From contig JAGFXX010000001.1 in NCBI GenBank assembly GCA_017599285.1, positions 2,480,001 to 2,544,000 on the forward strand: a stretch of 64,000 nucleotides of DNA. The letters are read 5' to 3'. A program made the translations under genes and the position numbers. Shown here in pieces: positions 17,186-24,712 of this stretch. The notes beneath the pieces were generated by a model. It was not told the origin of the DNA and made no database searches. It saw only the letters and a program-made list of their open reading frames with translations. The stretch's first letter is position 1. Each line of letters starts with the position of its first letter. The stretch is from Cereibacter azotoformans. GTDB taxonomy: Bacteria; Pseudomonadota; Alphaproteobacteria; Rhodobacterales; Rhodobacteraceae.

Positions 17186-18376
17186 TCAGGCCAGCGCGCT
17201 GCGGGCGGCGAAATGGGCGATCTCGCCGCGGTGGAGGGCGCGCAGGATCACCTCTTCCTCGTCCGTTGCGATGACGGCTGCGGCCACCCGGCTGCCGGGG
17301 GCCGAGATCACCCCCTCGCCCGCAAGGTTCGCGGCCGGATCGGGGACGAGCCCCAGCCAGCCGAGCCCCGCCATCACCCGCGCCCGGATCTCGGGCGCGT
17401 GCTGGCCGATGCCGGCCGTGAAGACCAGCGCGTCGATCCCGCCCATGCCGGCCGCCAGCGCGCCGATCTGGCGCAGGATGAAGCGCACGAACAGCTCCAC
17501 CGCCTCCGCGGCCTCGGGCCGGTCGCTCTGCAGCAGGTCGCGCATGTCGGGGCTGATCCCCGAGACGCCCAGAAGCCCGCTCTTGCGGCCGAGGATCGCC
17601 TCGATCTCGGGACCCGTCAGGCCCTGCCGCAGGAAGTGGAGGATCACGCCGGGGTCGAGTTGCCCGCAGCGCGTGCCCATCATCAGCCCGTCGAGCGCGC
17701 TGAAGCCCATCGTGGTATCGACGCTGCGCAGGTTCTCCATCGCGCAGAGGCTGGCGCCGCTGCCCAGATGCGCCACGATCACCTTGCCCCGTCCGGCCTC
17801 GCCCAGAACCTCGGGCAGGCGCGTCGCGATGTAATCGTAGGAGAGCCCGTGAAAGCCGTAGCGCAGGATGCCTTCCTCGGCCATGGCGCGGGGCAGGGCG
17901 TAGAGCCGGGCGAGGCGGGGCCGGTCGTGGTGGAAGGCCGTGTCGAAGCAGGCGATCTGCGGCACCCCCGGCCAGCGCGCCTCGACCGCGCGAATGCCTG
18001 CGAGGTTGAAGGGCTGGTGGCTGGGGGCCAGCGGCGAAAAGCTCTCGAGCCGCTCGATCACCTCGGGCGTCAGCAGCACCGGCGCGTTGTAATCCGGGCC
18101 GCCATGCACGACGCGGTGGCCGGCGGCGTGCAGGTCGAGCGGTCCGAGCCGCCCCTCCAGCAGGCCCAGCAGCCACAGCGTCAGCTCCTTCGCATCCCGC
18201 GCATCGGCCGGCGCGCGCAGCTCGAGCGTGCCGTCGGGCAGGCTGGCCTTCAGCCGCGGAGCAAGGCCGATCCCTTCGACCAGACCGCGCACGAGAGGGG
18301 TGGCGTCCTCCACGCCGAACAGTCCGAACTTGACTGTGGAAGAGCCGATGTTCAGGACCAGCCAGACGGGTTTCAT
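17186..18376 (-). CDS. ackA: Acetate kinase
   Basis: 396 residues of the ASKHA fold. Motifs: VLNIGSSTVKFGLF (Asn7-type and phosphate loop), HRVVHGGPDY, CFDTAFHHDRP, YGFHGLSYDYI, VAHLGSGASLCAM and the Asp-bearing FTAGIGQHAPEIR. It interconverts acetyl phosphate plus ADP with acetate plus ATP. Its start overlaps the stop of the MaoC-Pta gene by 4 bases, so the two halves of the acetate pathway are coupled. Confidence 0.95.
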   Translation of the reverse strand: MKPVWLVLNIGSSTVKFGLFGVEDATPLVRGLVEGIGLAPRLKASLPDGTLELRAPADARDAKELTLWLLGLLEGRLGPLDLHAAGHRVVHGGPDYNAPVLLTPEVIERLESFSPLAPSHQPFNLAGIRAVEARWPGVPQIACFDTAFHHDRPRLARLYALPRAMAEEGILRYGFHGLSYDYIATRLPEVLGEAGRGKVIVAHLGSGASLCAMENLRSVDTTMGFSALDGLMMGTRCGQLDPGVILHFLRQGLTGPEIEAILGRKSGLLGVSGISPDMRDLLQSDRPEAAEAVELFVRFILRQIGALAAGMGGIDALVFTAGIGQHAPEIRARVMAGLGWLGLVPDPAANLAGEGVISAPGSRVAAAVIATDEEEVILRALHRGEIAHFAARSALA

Positions 18377-19794
18377 TCGGCCACCGGCTTCGTGGGCCGT
18401 GCCTCGGCGTGAAGGCGGGCGAGGGCGGCCGAGGTGAGGCGCGCCGAGGGGCCGTCGGCCCGGCTGGTGAGCATGATCGGCACCTTCGCCCCCAGCACGA
18501 GGCCCGCGGCCTCGGCGCCGCCCAGATGGATCAGCTGCTTGGCGATCATGTTGCCGCTTTCGAGGTTGGGCGCCACGAGGATGTCGGCGCGGCCCGCCAC
18601 GTCCGAGACGATGCCCTTGGCCTTCACCGCCTCGAGCGAGATCGCATTGTCATAGGCGAGCGGCCCGTCGATCAGCCCGCCCACGATCTGGCCCCGGTCG
18701 TGCATCTTGCAGATCGAGGCCGCAAGAAGCGTCGAGGGGATCTTGCCCGTGATGGTCTCGACCGCCGACAGAAGCGCCGTGCGTGGCGTCTCGATCCCCA
18801 GCGCCATCACGAGGTCGATGGCGTTCTGCACGATGTCCTTCATCGTCTCGAGATCGGGGGCGATGTTGATGGCCGCGTCGGTGATGAACAGCAGCCGGTC
18901 CACGTCCGGCACGTCGAGGGCGAAGACATGGCTGAGGCGCCGCTCGGTCCTGAGGCCCTTGTCGCGGCAGAGCACGGCCGAGAGAAGCTCGTCGGTGTGC
19001 AGCTTGCCCTTCATCAAGGCGCCCGCGCGCCCGTCGCGCACCAGATCGACCGCGACTTCCGCCGCGGCATGGCTGTGGGGCGCGTCGATGATCCGGCTCT
19101 CGTCCAGCGTGACGCTGGCCGCGGCGGCCGTGGCGAGGATCTTCGCCTTCGGCCCGACCCAGAGCGCGGTGATGATGCCCGCGGCCTCCGCCTGGATCGC
19201 GCCCAGAAGGCTCAGGTCGTCGCAGGGATGGACGATGGCGGTGGGCAGGGGCGGCAGGGCGCGCGCGGCGAGAATCAGGTTGGCAAAGCGCGCGCCGGGC
19301 GTGTGCAGCCGCACTTCGGGCAGGTGCGAGACCGGCCGGCGCACCTTCTCGCGGGGCGCCAGCACCAGCGCCTCGCCGGTGATCACCATCTCGCCGGACT
19401 GGTTGAGGCAGACGCAGTCGAGCGTGACCTTGGCCGTGGCCATGTCCTTTTCCCGCACCGTCACGCGGACGGTGATCTTGTCGCCGGGCGAGACGGGCCT
19501 GCGGAAGCGCAGCGACTGTCCGAGGTAGATCGTGCCGGGGCCGGGCAGGCGGGTGCCCAGCACCGCCGAGATCAGCGCGCCGCCCCACATCCCGTGGGCG
19601 ATCACATGGTGAAAGCCCGTCTCGGCCGCATAGGTCGCATCCAGATGCGCCGGGTTCACGTCGCCCGACATGACGGCGAACAGCTCGATGTCCTTGGGCG
19701 TGAGCACCCGGTCCACCTCGGCGCTGTCGCCGATCTGCAGCTCGTCCAGCGTCCGGTTCTCGACCGTGGTGATGGAAGGATCACATCCGAACAT
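18373..19794 (-). CDS. Bifunctional MaoC-type hydratase/phosphate acetyltransferase
   Basis: 473 residues. Residues about 10-150 are a MaoC hot-dog domain (DIELFAVMSGDVNPAHLDATYAAETGF and HVIAHGMWGGALIS, the D-x4-H hydratase pair and following helix). Residues about 165-470 are a phosphate acetyl/butyryltransferase domain (HPCDDLSLLGAIQAEAAGII; KGKLHTDELL; VEGA-type loop replaced by FITDAAINIAPDLETMKDIVQNA; GPLAYDNAISLEAVKAKGI). The fusion joins (R)-enoyl-CoA hydration with acyl-phosphate formation. It sits between ackA and fabI-like, with overlaps to both. Confidence 0.9.
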   Translation of the reverse strand: MFGCDPSITTVENRTLDELQIGDSAEVDRVLTPKDIELFAVMSGDVNPAHLDATYAAETGFHHVIAHGMWGGALISAVLGTRLPGPGTIYLGQSLRFRRPVSPGDKITVRVTVREKDMATAKVTLDCVCLNQSGEMVITGEALVLAPREKVRRPVSHLPEVRLHTPGARFANLILAARALPPLPTAIVHPCDDLSLLGAIQAEAAGIITALWVGPKAKILATAAAASVTLDESRIIDAPHSHAAAEVAVDLVRDGRAGALMKGKLHTDELLSAVLCRDKGLRTERRLSHVFALDVPDVDRLLFITDAAINIAPDLETMKDIVQNAIDLVMALGIETPRTALLSAVETITGKIPSTLLAASICKMHDRGQIVGGLIDGPLAYDNAISLEAVKAKGIVSDVAGRADILVAPNLESGNMIAKQLIHLGGAEAAGLVLGAKVPIMLTSRADGPSARLTSAALARLHAEARPTKPVAE

Positions 19795-20539
19795 GTCGGC
19801 CTCCGTCGATATGGGTCACGGTTCCGGTGACGCCCGAAGCGGCATCGGAGGCGAGGAAGGCGGCCACGGCCCCCACCTCGTCGATGGTCACGAGCCTCCG
19901 CTCGGGCGCGCGGGTCCGGGCATCCTCGATCAGCGCGTCGAAATGGTCGATGCCGCTGGCCGCGCGGGTCGCGATCGGACCGGGCGAGAGCACGTTGGCC
20001 CGGATCCCCTGCGGCCCCAGTTCGGCCGCCACATGGCGGGTGCAGGCCTCCAGCGCGGCCTTGACCGGGCCCATGATGTTGTAGTGATCGACCACCTTCT
20101 CGGCGCCATAATAGCTCACGGTCATCAGGCTGCCGCCCGCCGTCATCAGCGGCTCGGCCAGCCGCGCCATGCGCAGGAACGAATGGCACGAGATGTCCAT
20201 CGCCTGCGCGAAGCCTGCGGCCGAGCAGTCGGTCACGCGGCCGTGCAGATCCTCTTTCGGGCAGAAGGCCACCGAATGGAGCAGGAAGTCGAGCCGGCCC
20301 CAGCGGCCGCGGATGTCGTCGAACACCGCCTCGAGCGCGCCCTCCTGCGCAAGGTCGAGCGGCAGCAGAGCCGCGGCACCGATGTCCTCGGCCACAGGCC
20401 GGACGTGGGGCAGGGCGCGCTCGTTCAGGTAGGTGAGTGCCAGGTCGGCTCCGGCCCCGGCGAAGGCGCGGGCGCAGCCGGCGGCGATCGACTGGCTGTT
20501 GGCGACGCCCACCACCAGCCCGTATTTTCCCTTCAGCAT
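19781..20539 (-). CDS. fabI: Enoyl-[acyl-carrier-protein] reductase, FabI type
   Basis: 252-residue short-chain dehydrogenase that reduces enoyl-ACP with NADH. FabI marks: GLVVGVANSQSIAAGCARAFA (divergent Rossmann loop), SVAFCPKEDLHGRVTD, and the Tyr-x6-Lys active site in YNIMGPVKAALEA. The C-terminal VTHIDGGRHVRM is typical. It overlaps the MaoC-Pta gene by 14 bases, so it is part of the acyl-phosphate operon and is probably an accessory copy rather than the housekeeping fabI. Confidence 0.88.
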   Translation of the reverse strand: MLKGKYGLVVGVANSQSIAAGCARAFAGAGADLALTYLNERALPHVRPVAEDIGAAALLPLDLAQEGALEAVFDDIRGRWGRLDFLLHSVAFCPKEDLHGRVTDCSAAGFAQAMDISCHSFLRMARLAEPLMTAGGSLMTVSYYGAEKVVDHYNIMGPVKAALEACTRHVAAELGPQGIRANVLSPGPIATRAASGIDHFDALIEDARTRAPERRLVTIDEVGAVAAFLASDAASGVTGTVTHIDGGRHVRM

Positions 20540-20551
20540 CGTCTTGTCCCC

Positions 20552-22273
20552 TCAGCGCTGCAGGATGTAGGCGCCGGGCGCATCGCACAGCGGCGGGTAG
20601 CCGGCCGATGCGCTGCCCATCGGCGGCAGTTTCGCCTTGGCCGAGGACCGCTCGGCCAGCCAGGCGCCCCAGGCCGGCCACCATGACCCCTCGACCGAGG
20701 CATGGGCGGCAAACCACTCGTCGGCGTCCTTGTAGGGGTCGTCGCGTTGGGTTGTGGCGATGCGGAAATGCCGCCGCGGATGGCCCGGCTCGGACACGAT
20801 GCCGGCGTTGTGCCCGCCGGAGGTGAGGATGAAGGTCGTCTCGGTCTCGGTCAGCCGCTGGATCTTGAACACCGACCGCCAGGGCGCGACATGGTCCGTC
20901 TCGGTGCCCACCGCGAGGATCGGCACCCGAAGCTCGGTCAGCGACAGCGTATGACCCTCCAGCTCGAACTTGCCCTCGGCGAAACGGTTCTCGAGGAACA
21001 GTTGGCGGAGGTATTCCGAATGCATCCGGTAGGGCATCCGCGTGGAATCCGCGTTCCAGGTCATCAGATCGTTCGGATGCGGCCGCTCGCCCATCAGATA
21101 TTCGTGGATCATTCGCGACCAGATCAGGTCGTTCGAGCGCAGCAGCGTGAAGGCGCCGCTCATCTGGTCGCTGTCGAGATAACCCTGATGCCACATCATG
21201 TCCTCGAGCAGCGCCACCTGCGCCTCCGAGATGAAGAGCGCCAGTTCCCCCGCTTCCGAGAAATCGACCTGCGCGGCAAAGAGCGTCATCGAGGCCAGCC
21301 GCTCGTCATGGTCGCGGGCCATCTGGGCCGCCATGATCGACAGGAGCGTCCCGCCGAGGCAGTAGCCCGCGGCATGGACCTTCGGGGCGCCGGTGATCGC
21401 CTGAATGGCCTTGAGCGCGGCCCGCGGCCCCTGGTCGATGTAATCCACGAGGCCGAGGTCGCGGTCCTCGGGGCCGGGGTTGCGCCACGAGATCATGAAG
21501 ACGGTGAAGCCCTGCGCCACGAGCCAGCGGACCAGCGAGTTCTGCTCGGTCAGGTCGAGGATGTAGTATTTCATGATCCAGGCCGGCACGATCAGCACCG
21601 GCTCGGGATGCACCTGCCTCGTGGTGGGCGTGTACTGGATCAGCTCCATCAGATGGGTGCGCGCCACCACCTTGCCCGGTGTGACGGCGAGGTTCTCGCC
21701 AACGCGGTAGTCGCCGGTCTCCATCGGGGCGCCGGTCGCGAGCTGCATCATGTCGCCGGTGAAGTTCACCGCGCCCTGGATCAGGTTCGCGCCGCCGGTC
21801 TCGGCGGTGCGGGTCAGGATCTCGGGGTTGAAGAACGGCACGTTCGAGGGCGACCAGACGTCGAGGATCTGCCGCACCGAGAAGCTGAGGGCGGCCTCAT
21901 GCGCCCGGTCCATGCCGCGCAGCCCGGTCGTCGCCGCCTGCCACCAGTCCTCGGTCAAGAGGAAGCTGTCGCGCAGCGCGGCGAAGGGTTGCCGGCTCCA
22001 GGCCTCGGTCGCGAAGCGGCGGTCCTTCACCGGCGCCTCGTGCGCGTGAAGCCCGCCCTCCATGATCGCTGTCGCCGACCTGGCGGCCTTTTCCCACAGC
22101 TCCGCCTGCTTTCCCGGCGCAGCCGCCAGATGCATCATCCAGTCCAGCGTCGCCGTCGCCAGCACCGACGGGGCAAGGCCCCGCGTCATGCCCGCGATCG
22201 TCGCCCGTGCCGCCCGATCGAGCGCCTGCCCATAGGTCGGCACGCCTTCCGCATTCCACTTCATGTCAGACAT
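20552..22273 (-). CDS. phaC: Class I poly-(R)-hydroxyalkanoate synthase
   Basis: 573-residue polymerase that builds poly-3-hydroxybutyrate on granules. Alpha/beta-hydrolase core with the lipase-like box GYCLGG carrying the catalytic Cys, the Asp in VGTETDHVAPW, and the His in SGGHNAGIV. The start at 22273 (MSDMKWN) follows a GGAAA motif; the longer frame to 22357 runs into the regulatory region. Upstream are PhaR-type boxes and a 10-bp-arm dyad. Only 12 bases separate it from the fabI-like gene; read-through from phaC into fabI, maoC-pta and ackA is possible. Confidence 0.93.
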   Translation of the reverse strand: MSDMKWNAEGVPTYGQALDRAARATIAGMTRGLAPSVLATATLDWMMHLAAAPGKQAELWEKAARSATAIMEGGLHAHEAPVKDRRFATEAWSRQPFAALRDSFLLTEDWWQAATTGLRGMDRAHEAALSFSVRQILDVWSPSNVPFFNPEILTRTAETGGANLIQGAVNFTGDMMQLATGAPMETGDYRVGENLAVTPGKVVARTHLMELIQYTPTTRQVHPEPVLIVPAWIMKYYILDLTEQNSLVRWLVAQGFTVFMISWRNPGPEDRDLGLVDYIDQGPRAALKAIQAITGAPKVHAAGYCLGGTLLSIMAAQMARDHDERLASMTLFAAQVDFSEAGELALFISEAQVALLEDMMWHQGYLDSDQMSGAFTLLRSNDLIWSRMIHEYLMGERPHPNDLMTWNADSTRMPYRMHSEYLRQLFLENRFAEGKFELEGHTLSLTELRVPILAVGTETDHVAPWRSVFKIQRLTETETTFILTSGGHNAGIVSEPGHPRRHFRIATTQRDDPYKDADEWFAAHASVEGSWWPAWGAWLAERSSAKAKLPPMGSASAGYPPLCDAPGAYILQR

Positions 22274-22335
22274 TGGTCTTTCCGTATCCGGTGTCCCGGG
22301 AGTCGATCTTAAACCGTTTTCATGAAAAGGATGTA

Positions 22336-22350
22336 ATGCAGGTGCAGCAT
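22336..22350. promoter_or_regulatory. PhaR-type TGC-rich box
   Basis: ATGCAGGTGCAGCAT, with outer ATGC/GCAT symmetry and repeated TGCA, 63 bases upstream of the phaC start. Paracoccus PhaR, the PHB-sensing repressor, binds TGC-rich sequences of this form in front of pha genes. Confidence 0.55.
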
Positions 22351-22354
22351 TGAG

Positions 22355-22383
22355 CAATTGAGCAGGATCAACTTGCTCAATTG
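22355..22383. promoter_or_regulatory. Inverted repeat upstream of phaC
   Basis: CAATTGAGCA (22355-22364) and TGCTCAATTG (22374-22383), perfect 10-bp arms with a 9-base spacer. A direct repeat of TTGAGCA begins just left of it. It could be an operator or the arms of an RNA hairpin; the lack of a nearby stop codon argues for an operator. Confidence 0.6.
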
Positions 22384-22410
22384 CCTTGATTTAAGGCGAT
22401 GATCCCCATG

Positions 22411-22421
22411 CTGCGTTGCAG
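22411..22421. promoter_or_regulatory. PhaR box CTGC-N3-GCAG
   Basis: CTGCGTTGCAG is an exact match to the CTGC-N3-GCAG form reported for the PHB-responsive repressor PhaR of Paracoccus denitrificans. It lies about 140 bases upstream of the phaC start. Confidence 0.65.
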
Positions 22422-22590
22422 CGCAAGGGCTTGACCTGAACCGTCGCGCCGAGGTGCGGCACGATGCCGCGCGGCGCTATGAAGCATTGACGAGGAAGAG
22501 GTGCGCTCTATCTGCCCGAATCACGAGTGAAGCGATTCTCCGGTGCTTGCGGCAACGGGGAAGCGGCTGTCGAGTTCCGAGCGGTGGTGC

Positions 22591-23529
22591 ATGTCCAGGA
22601 TCCGTCATATCCGTCTGATCTTCGTGTTCAACCTCATGATCGCCGTCATGCTGGGGACGGGACTGGCGCTCTGGACGCCGGATCTGCCGCGGGCCGAACT
22701 CGAGCAGCGGTATCTGGCCAATCCCGCCGATCTTGTGGAGGTCGCGGGCACCACGCTTCACATGCGCGACCGCGGGCGGCGGGACGCGCCGGCCGTGATC
22801 CTGATCCATGGCTTCGGCTCCAGCCTGCACACCTGGAGCGCCTGGCAGGACCGCATGGCCGGGAGCCGGCGCGTGATCAGCTTCGACCTGCCCGGCTTCG
22901 GTCTCTCTCCGCCCGATGCGACCGGGAATTATTCCGATGCCCGTGTGTCGCAGATCGTTCTCGGCATCATGGATCGGCTGGATCTCAAGCAGGCGGACCT
23001 TATCGGCAATTCCATCGGCGGCCGGATCGCCTTCACCTTCGCGGCGGCCCACCCCGAGCGGGTGCGCAAGCTCGTCCTCGTGTCGCCCGACGGCTACGAA
23101 AGCCCCGGCTTCACCTATGGCCAGCCGCCCGATGTGCCGATGCTGGCGCAGGCGGTCCGTTTCTGGCTGCCAAAGCCGCTGCTGCGCCTCTCGCTGGGCA
23201 TGGCCTATGCGGATCCGACCGTGATGTCCGATCAGATCGTCAGCCGCTACCACGACCTGATCCGGGCGCCCGGCGTGCGCGAGGCCCTGTTCGACCGGAT
23301 GCGCCAGACGGTGCTGGTGCCGCCCGAGACGCTGCTGGCCAATGTCCGCGCGCCGACGCTGCTGCTGTGGGGCGAGGAGGATGCGGTGATCCCTGCAGCG
23401 AATGCCGGATCCTACGCCCGCGCCCTGCGCGACGCGCAGACGGTCCTTCTGCCCCGGATGGGCCATGTTCCGCAGGAAGAGGGACCGGCCCGGTCGCTCG
23501 CCCCGGTCGAAGCCTTCCTCGCCACCTGA
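22591..23529 (+). CDS. Membrane-anchored alpha/beta hydrolase
   Basis: 312 residues: an N-terminal membrane helix (about 8-28, LIFVFNLMIAVMLGTGLAL) and an alpha/beta-hydrolase domain. The oxyanion region is HGFGSSLHTW; the nucleophile Ser is in GNSIGG; the acid is in GEEDAVIPA and the His in GHVPQEEGP. The architecture fits a periplasm-facing esterase or C-C hydrolase; substrate unknown. The start at 22591 keeps the membrane helix near the N-terminus; a 16-codon longer start exists at 22543. Divergent from phaC. Confidence 0.82.
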   Translation: MSRIRHIRLIFVFNLMIAVMLGTGLALWTPDLPRAELEQRYLANPADLVEVAGTTLHMRDRGRRDAPAVILIHGFGSSLHTWSAWQDRMAGSRRVISFDLPGFGLSPPDATGNYSDARVSQIVLGIMDRLDLKQADLIGNSIGGRIAFTFAAAHPERVRKLVLVSPDGYESPGFTYGQPPDVPMLAQAVRFWLPKPLLRLSLGMAYADPTVMSDQIVSRYHDLIRAPGVREALFDRMRQTVLVPPETLLANVRAPTLLLWGEEDAVIPAANAGSYARALRDAQTVLLPRMGHVPQEEGPARSLAPVEAFLAT

Positions 23530-23572
23530 GCGCCGCTCCGCGGCCTCCCTGCCCGGCGCGGGCGGCGTCCGA

Positions 23573-23597
23573 GGAACCTCGGTTCCGGCGGGGCGTT
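23573..23597 (+). promoter_or_regulatory. EcfG-type (general stress) promoter of the PLDc_N gene
   Basis: GGAAC at 23573-23577, 16 bases, then CGTT at 23594-23597: the GGAAC-N16/17-CGTT promoter used by alphaproteobacterial EcfG sigma factors, here 38 bases before the downstream ATG. The ecfG gene itself is 3 kb away. Confidence 0.8.
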
Positions 23598-23634
23598 GGC
23601 CGGGAGAGGCATCCCGCACAGGAGGACGTTGCAG

Positions 23635-23838
23635 ATGGAGATGAATATGTTCCAACTTCGGGGGTTCGGGGGCCTGATCATCCTTGCGCTCGATCTGTGG
23701 GCCTTGGTATCCATTCTCGGCTCCTCCGCTTCGACGGGGCGGAAGGTGCTCTGGGCGCTGATCGTCATCCTGCTTCCCGTGGTCGGCTTCATTCTCTGGC
23801 TGATCCTCGGTCCGCGCTCGGGGTCGCGGGGGATCTGA
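23635..23838 (+). CDS. Small two-helix membrane protein with PLDc_N domain
   Basis: 67 residues with two membrane helices (about 10-28 and 38-58) joined by a short polar turn. ALDLWALVSILGSSASTGRKVLWALIVILLPVVGFILWLILGPR is the N-terminal module seen on cardiolipin synthases (PLDc_N), here free-standing. Such small proteins are frequent in envelope-stress and general-stress regulons. GGAGG lies 9 bases before the ATG at 23635. An EcfG-type promoter precedes it and the DUF2383-like gene follows by 44 bases, so both are probably stress-induced. Confidence 0.82.
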   Translation: MEMNMFQLRGFGGLIILALDLWALVSILGSSASTGRKVLWALIVILLPVVGFILWLILGPRSGSRGI

Positions 23839-23882
23839 TCGGACCCGGATCGCCTCGGGCCACCCAGATGGAGGACGAGTTG

Positions 23883-24341
23883 ATGGCCGGGATCAGACCC
23901 TTTGCCGCGCCGGAACCTGCGGCGCTGAAGGCGCTCGAGACATTGCACCTGCGGTGCGTCGATGTGCTTGCCGGCTTCGAGACAATGGTGGGGCGGGCAG
24001 AGCCCGAGTTCCGCGCCACGGCCGAGCGTTTCCGCGACCTTCACCGCGCGCAGGCGCAGGAGCTTGCGGAAATGATCGCCCGCTTCGGCCGCGAGCCCGA
24101 GATCGACGGCAGCCTCATGTCCACGGTGAACCGGGCCGTCGTGTCGATGCGGTCCCTGATCAACGGGATCGACGGCAGCATCCTCGACCAGATCCAGGAT
24201 GGCGAGCAGCATGTGGTCGATGCTTTCGACGATGCGCTTGGCGCGGGGCAGCCCATCGACGTGACCGCCCGCCTGCGGTCGATGCGGCGCGAGCTGTGCC
24301 TCCTGCTGTTCGAGACCCAGGCGGCGGCGACGGGGCGCTGA
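23883..24341 (+). CDS. DUF2383-like four-helix protein
   Basis: 152 residues, helical throughout, no signal or membrane segment. LETLHLRCVDVLAGFETMVGRAEPEFRATAERFRDLHRAQAQELAEMI looks like the ferritin-like DUF2383/PA2169 fold. The second half (SLMSTVNRAVVSMRSLINGIDGSILDQIQDGEQHVVDAFDDALG) continues the bundle. Metal-binding Glu/His pairs of true ferritins are not clearly complete. The start at 23883 has GGAGG 8 bases upstream; ATG at 23868 is an alternative. Likely co-transcribed with the PLDc_N gene from the stress promoter. Confidence 0.65.
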   Translation: MAGIRPFAAPEPAALKALETLHLRCVDVLAGFETMVGRAEPEFRATAERFRDLHRAQAQELAEMIARFGREPEIDGSLMSTVNRAVVSMRSLINGIDGSILDQIQDGEQHVVDAFDDALGAGQPIDVTARLRSMRRELCLLLFETQAAATGR

Positions 24342-24368
24342 ACCCGGTCCAGTCCGCTGAACAAGCAA

Positions 24369-24390
24369 AAGGCCCGCCGAGGCGGGCCTT
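24369..24390. terminator. Strong bidirectional hairpin terminator
   Basis: AAGGCCCGCC / GGCGGGCCTT, ten complementary bases on each side of a two-base centre, preceded by an A run and followed by TTGTCTT, so it works as an intrinsic terminator on both strands. It separates the converging DUF2383-like and csbD-like genes. Confidence 0.9.
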
Positions 24391-24410
24391 GTCTTCGTCG
24401 TGCCAGAGGC

Positions 24411-24608
24411 TCAGAGGCCGCGCATCCAGTCATCGACCTTGCGCTCGGCATCGGCCTTGTTGTCGCCGTACTTGCGCTGGATGAGGCCGACCATCCGCTC
24501 GCGGTCGCCTTCGACCTGATCGATCTCGTCATCCGTCAGCTCACCCCACTTGGTGCGAGCCTGACCCTTGAATTCCTTCCAGCGACCGCTGATCTGATCC
24601 CAATTCAT
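24411..24608 (-). CDS. CsbD-family stress protein
   Basis: 65 residues. MNWDQISGRWKEFKGQARTKWGELTDDEIDQVEGDRERMVGLIQRKYG is the standard CsbD-like sequence (W-x-G-x-x-K-x2-G...LT-D-D). In many bacteria csbD-like genes are among the most strongly induced general-stress genes, though the biochemical role is unknown. AAGGAG lies 9 bases before the ATG at 24608, and a GGAAC-N17-CGTT promoter lies 44-69 bases upstream. Confidence 0.92.
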   Translation of the reverse strand: MNWDQISGRWKEFKGQARTKWGELTDDEIDQVEGDRERMVGLIQRKYGDNKADAERKVDDWMRGL

Positions 24609-24651
24609 CTCACTTGCTCCTTGTACTGTTGCCTTATCGGGCTGCCGTAAG

Positions 24652-24677
24652 AACGCGGTGCGCTGGGCACGGGTTCC
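24652..24677 (-). promoter_or_regulatory. EcfG-type promoter of the csbD-like gene
   Basis: On the minus strand GGAAC (24677-24673), 17 bases, then CGTT (24655-24652). The element lies 44 bases upstream of the csbD-like ATG and downstream of the sensor kinase stop. Confidence 0.82.
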
Positions 24678-24712
24678 ACCGCGCATCGCATCGACCATAC
24701 GGTGCCGTGGGG

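Larger units (their letters stand above)
22274..22590. other. Divergent 317-bp regulatory region of phaC and the hydrolase gene
   Basis: No gene. It holds two TGC-rich boxes of the PhaR type, an inverted repeat CAATTGAGCA-N9-TGCTCAATTG, a direct repeat TTGAGCAATTGAGCA overlapping its left arm, and AT-rich promoter-like sequence near 22310-22335. The right 150 bases, toward the hydrolase gene, show nothing recognisable. Confidence 0.7.

Noticed and set aside
14906..18412. A very long open frame (1168 codons) on the plus strand
   Set aside because: It runs antisense through the SLC13-type permease, the lipoprotein and ackA, which have clear family motifs on the minus strand. Its composition (Arg, Gln, Gly and His rich) is that of GC-rich antisense shadow.
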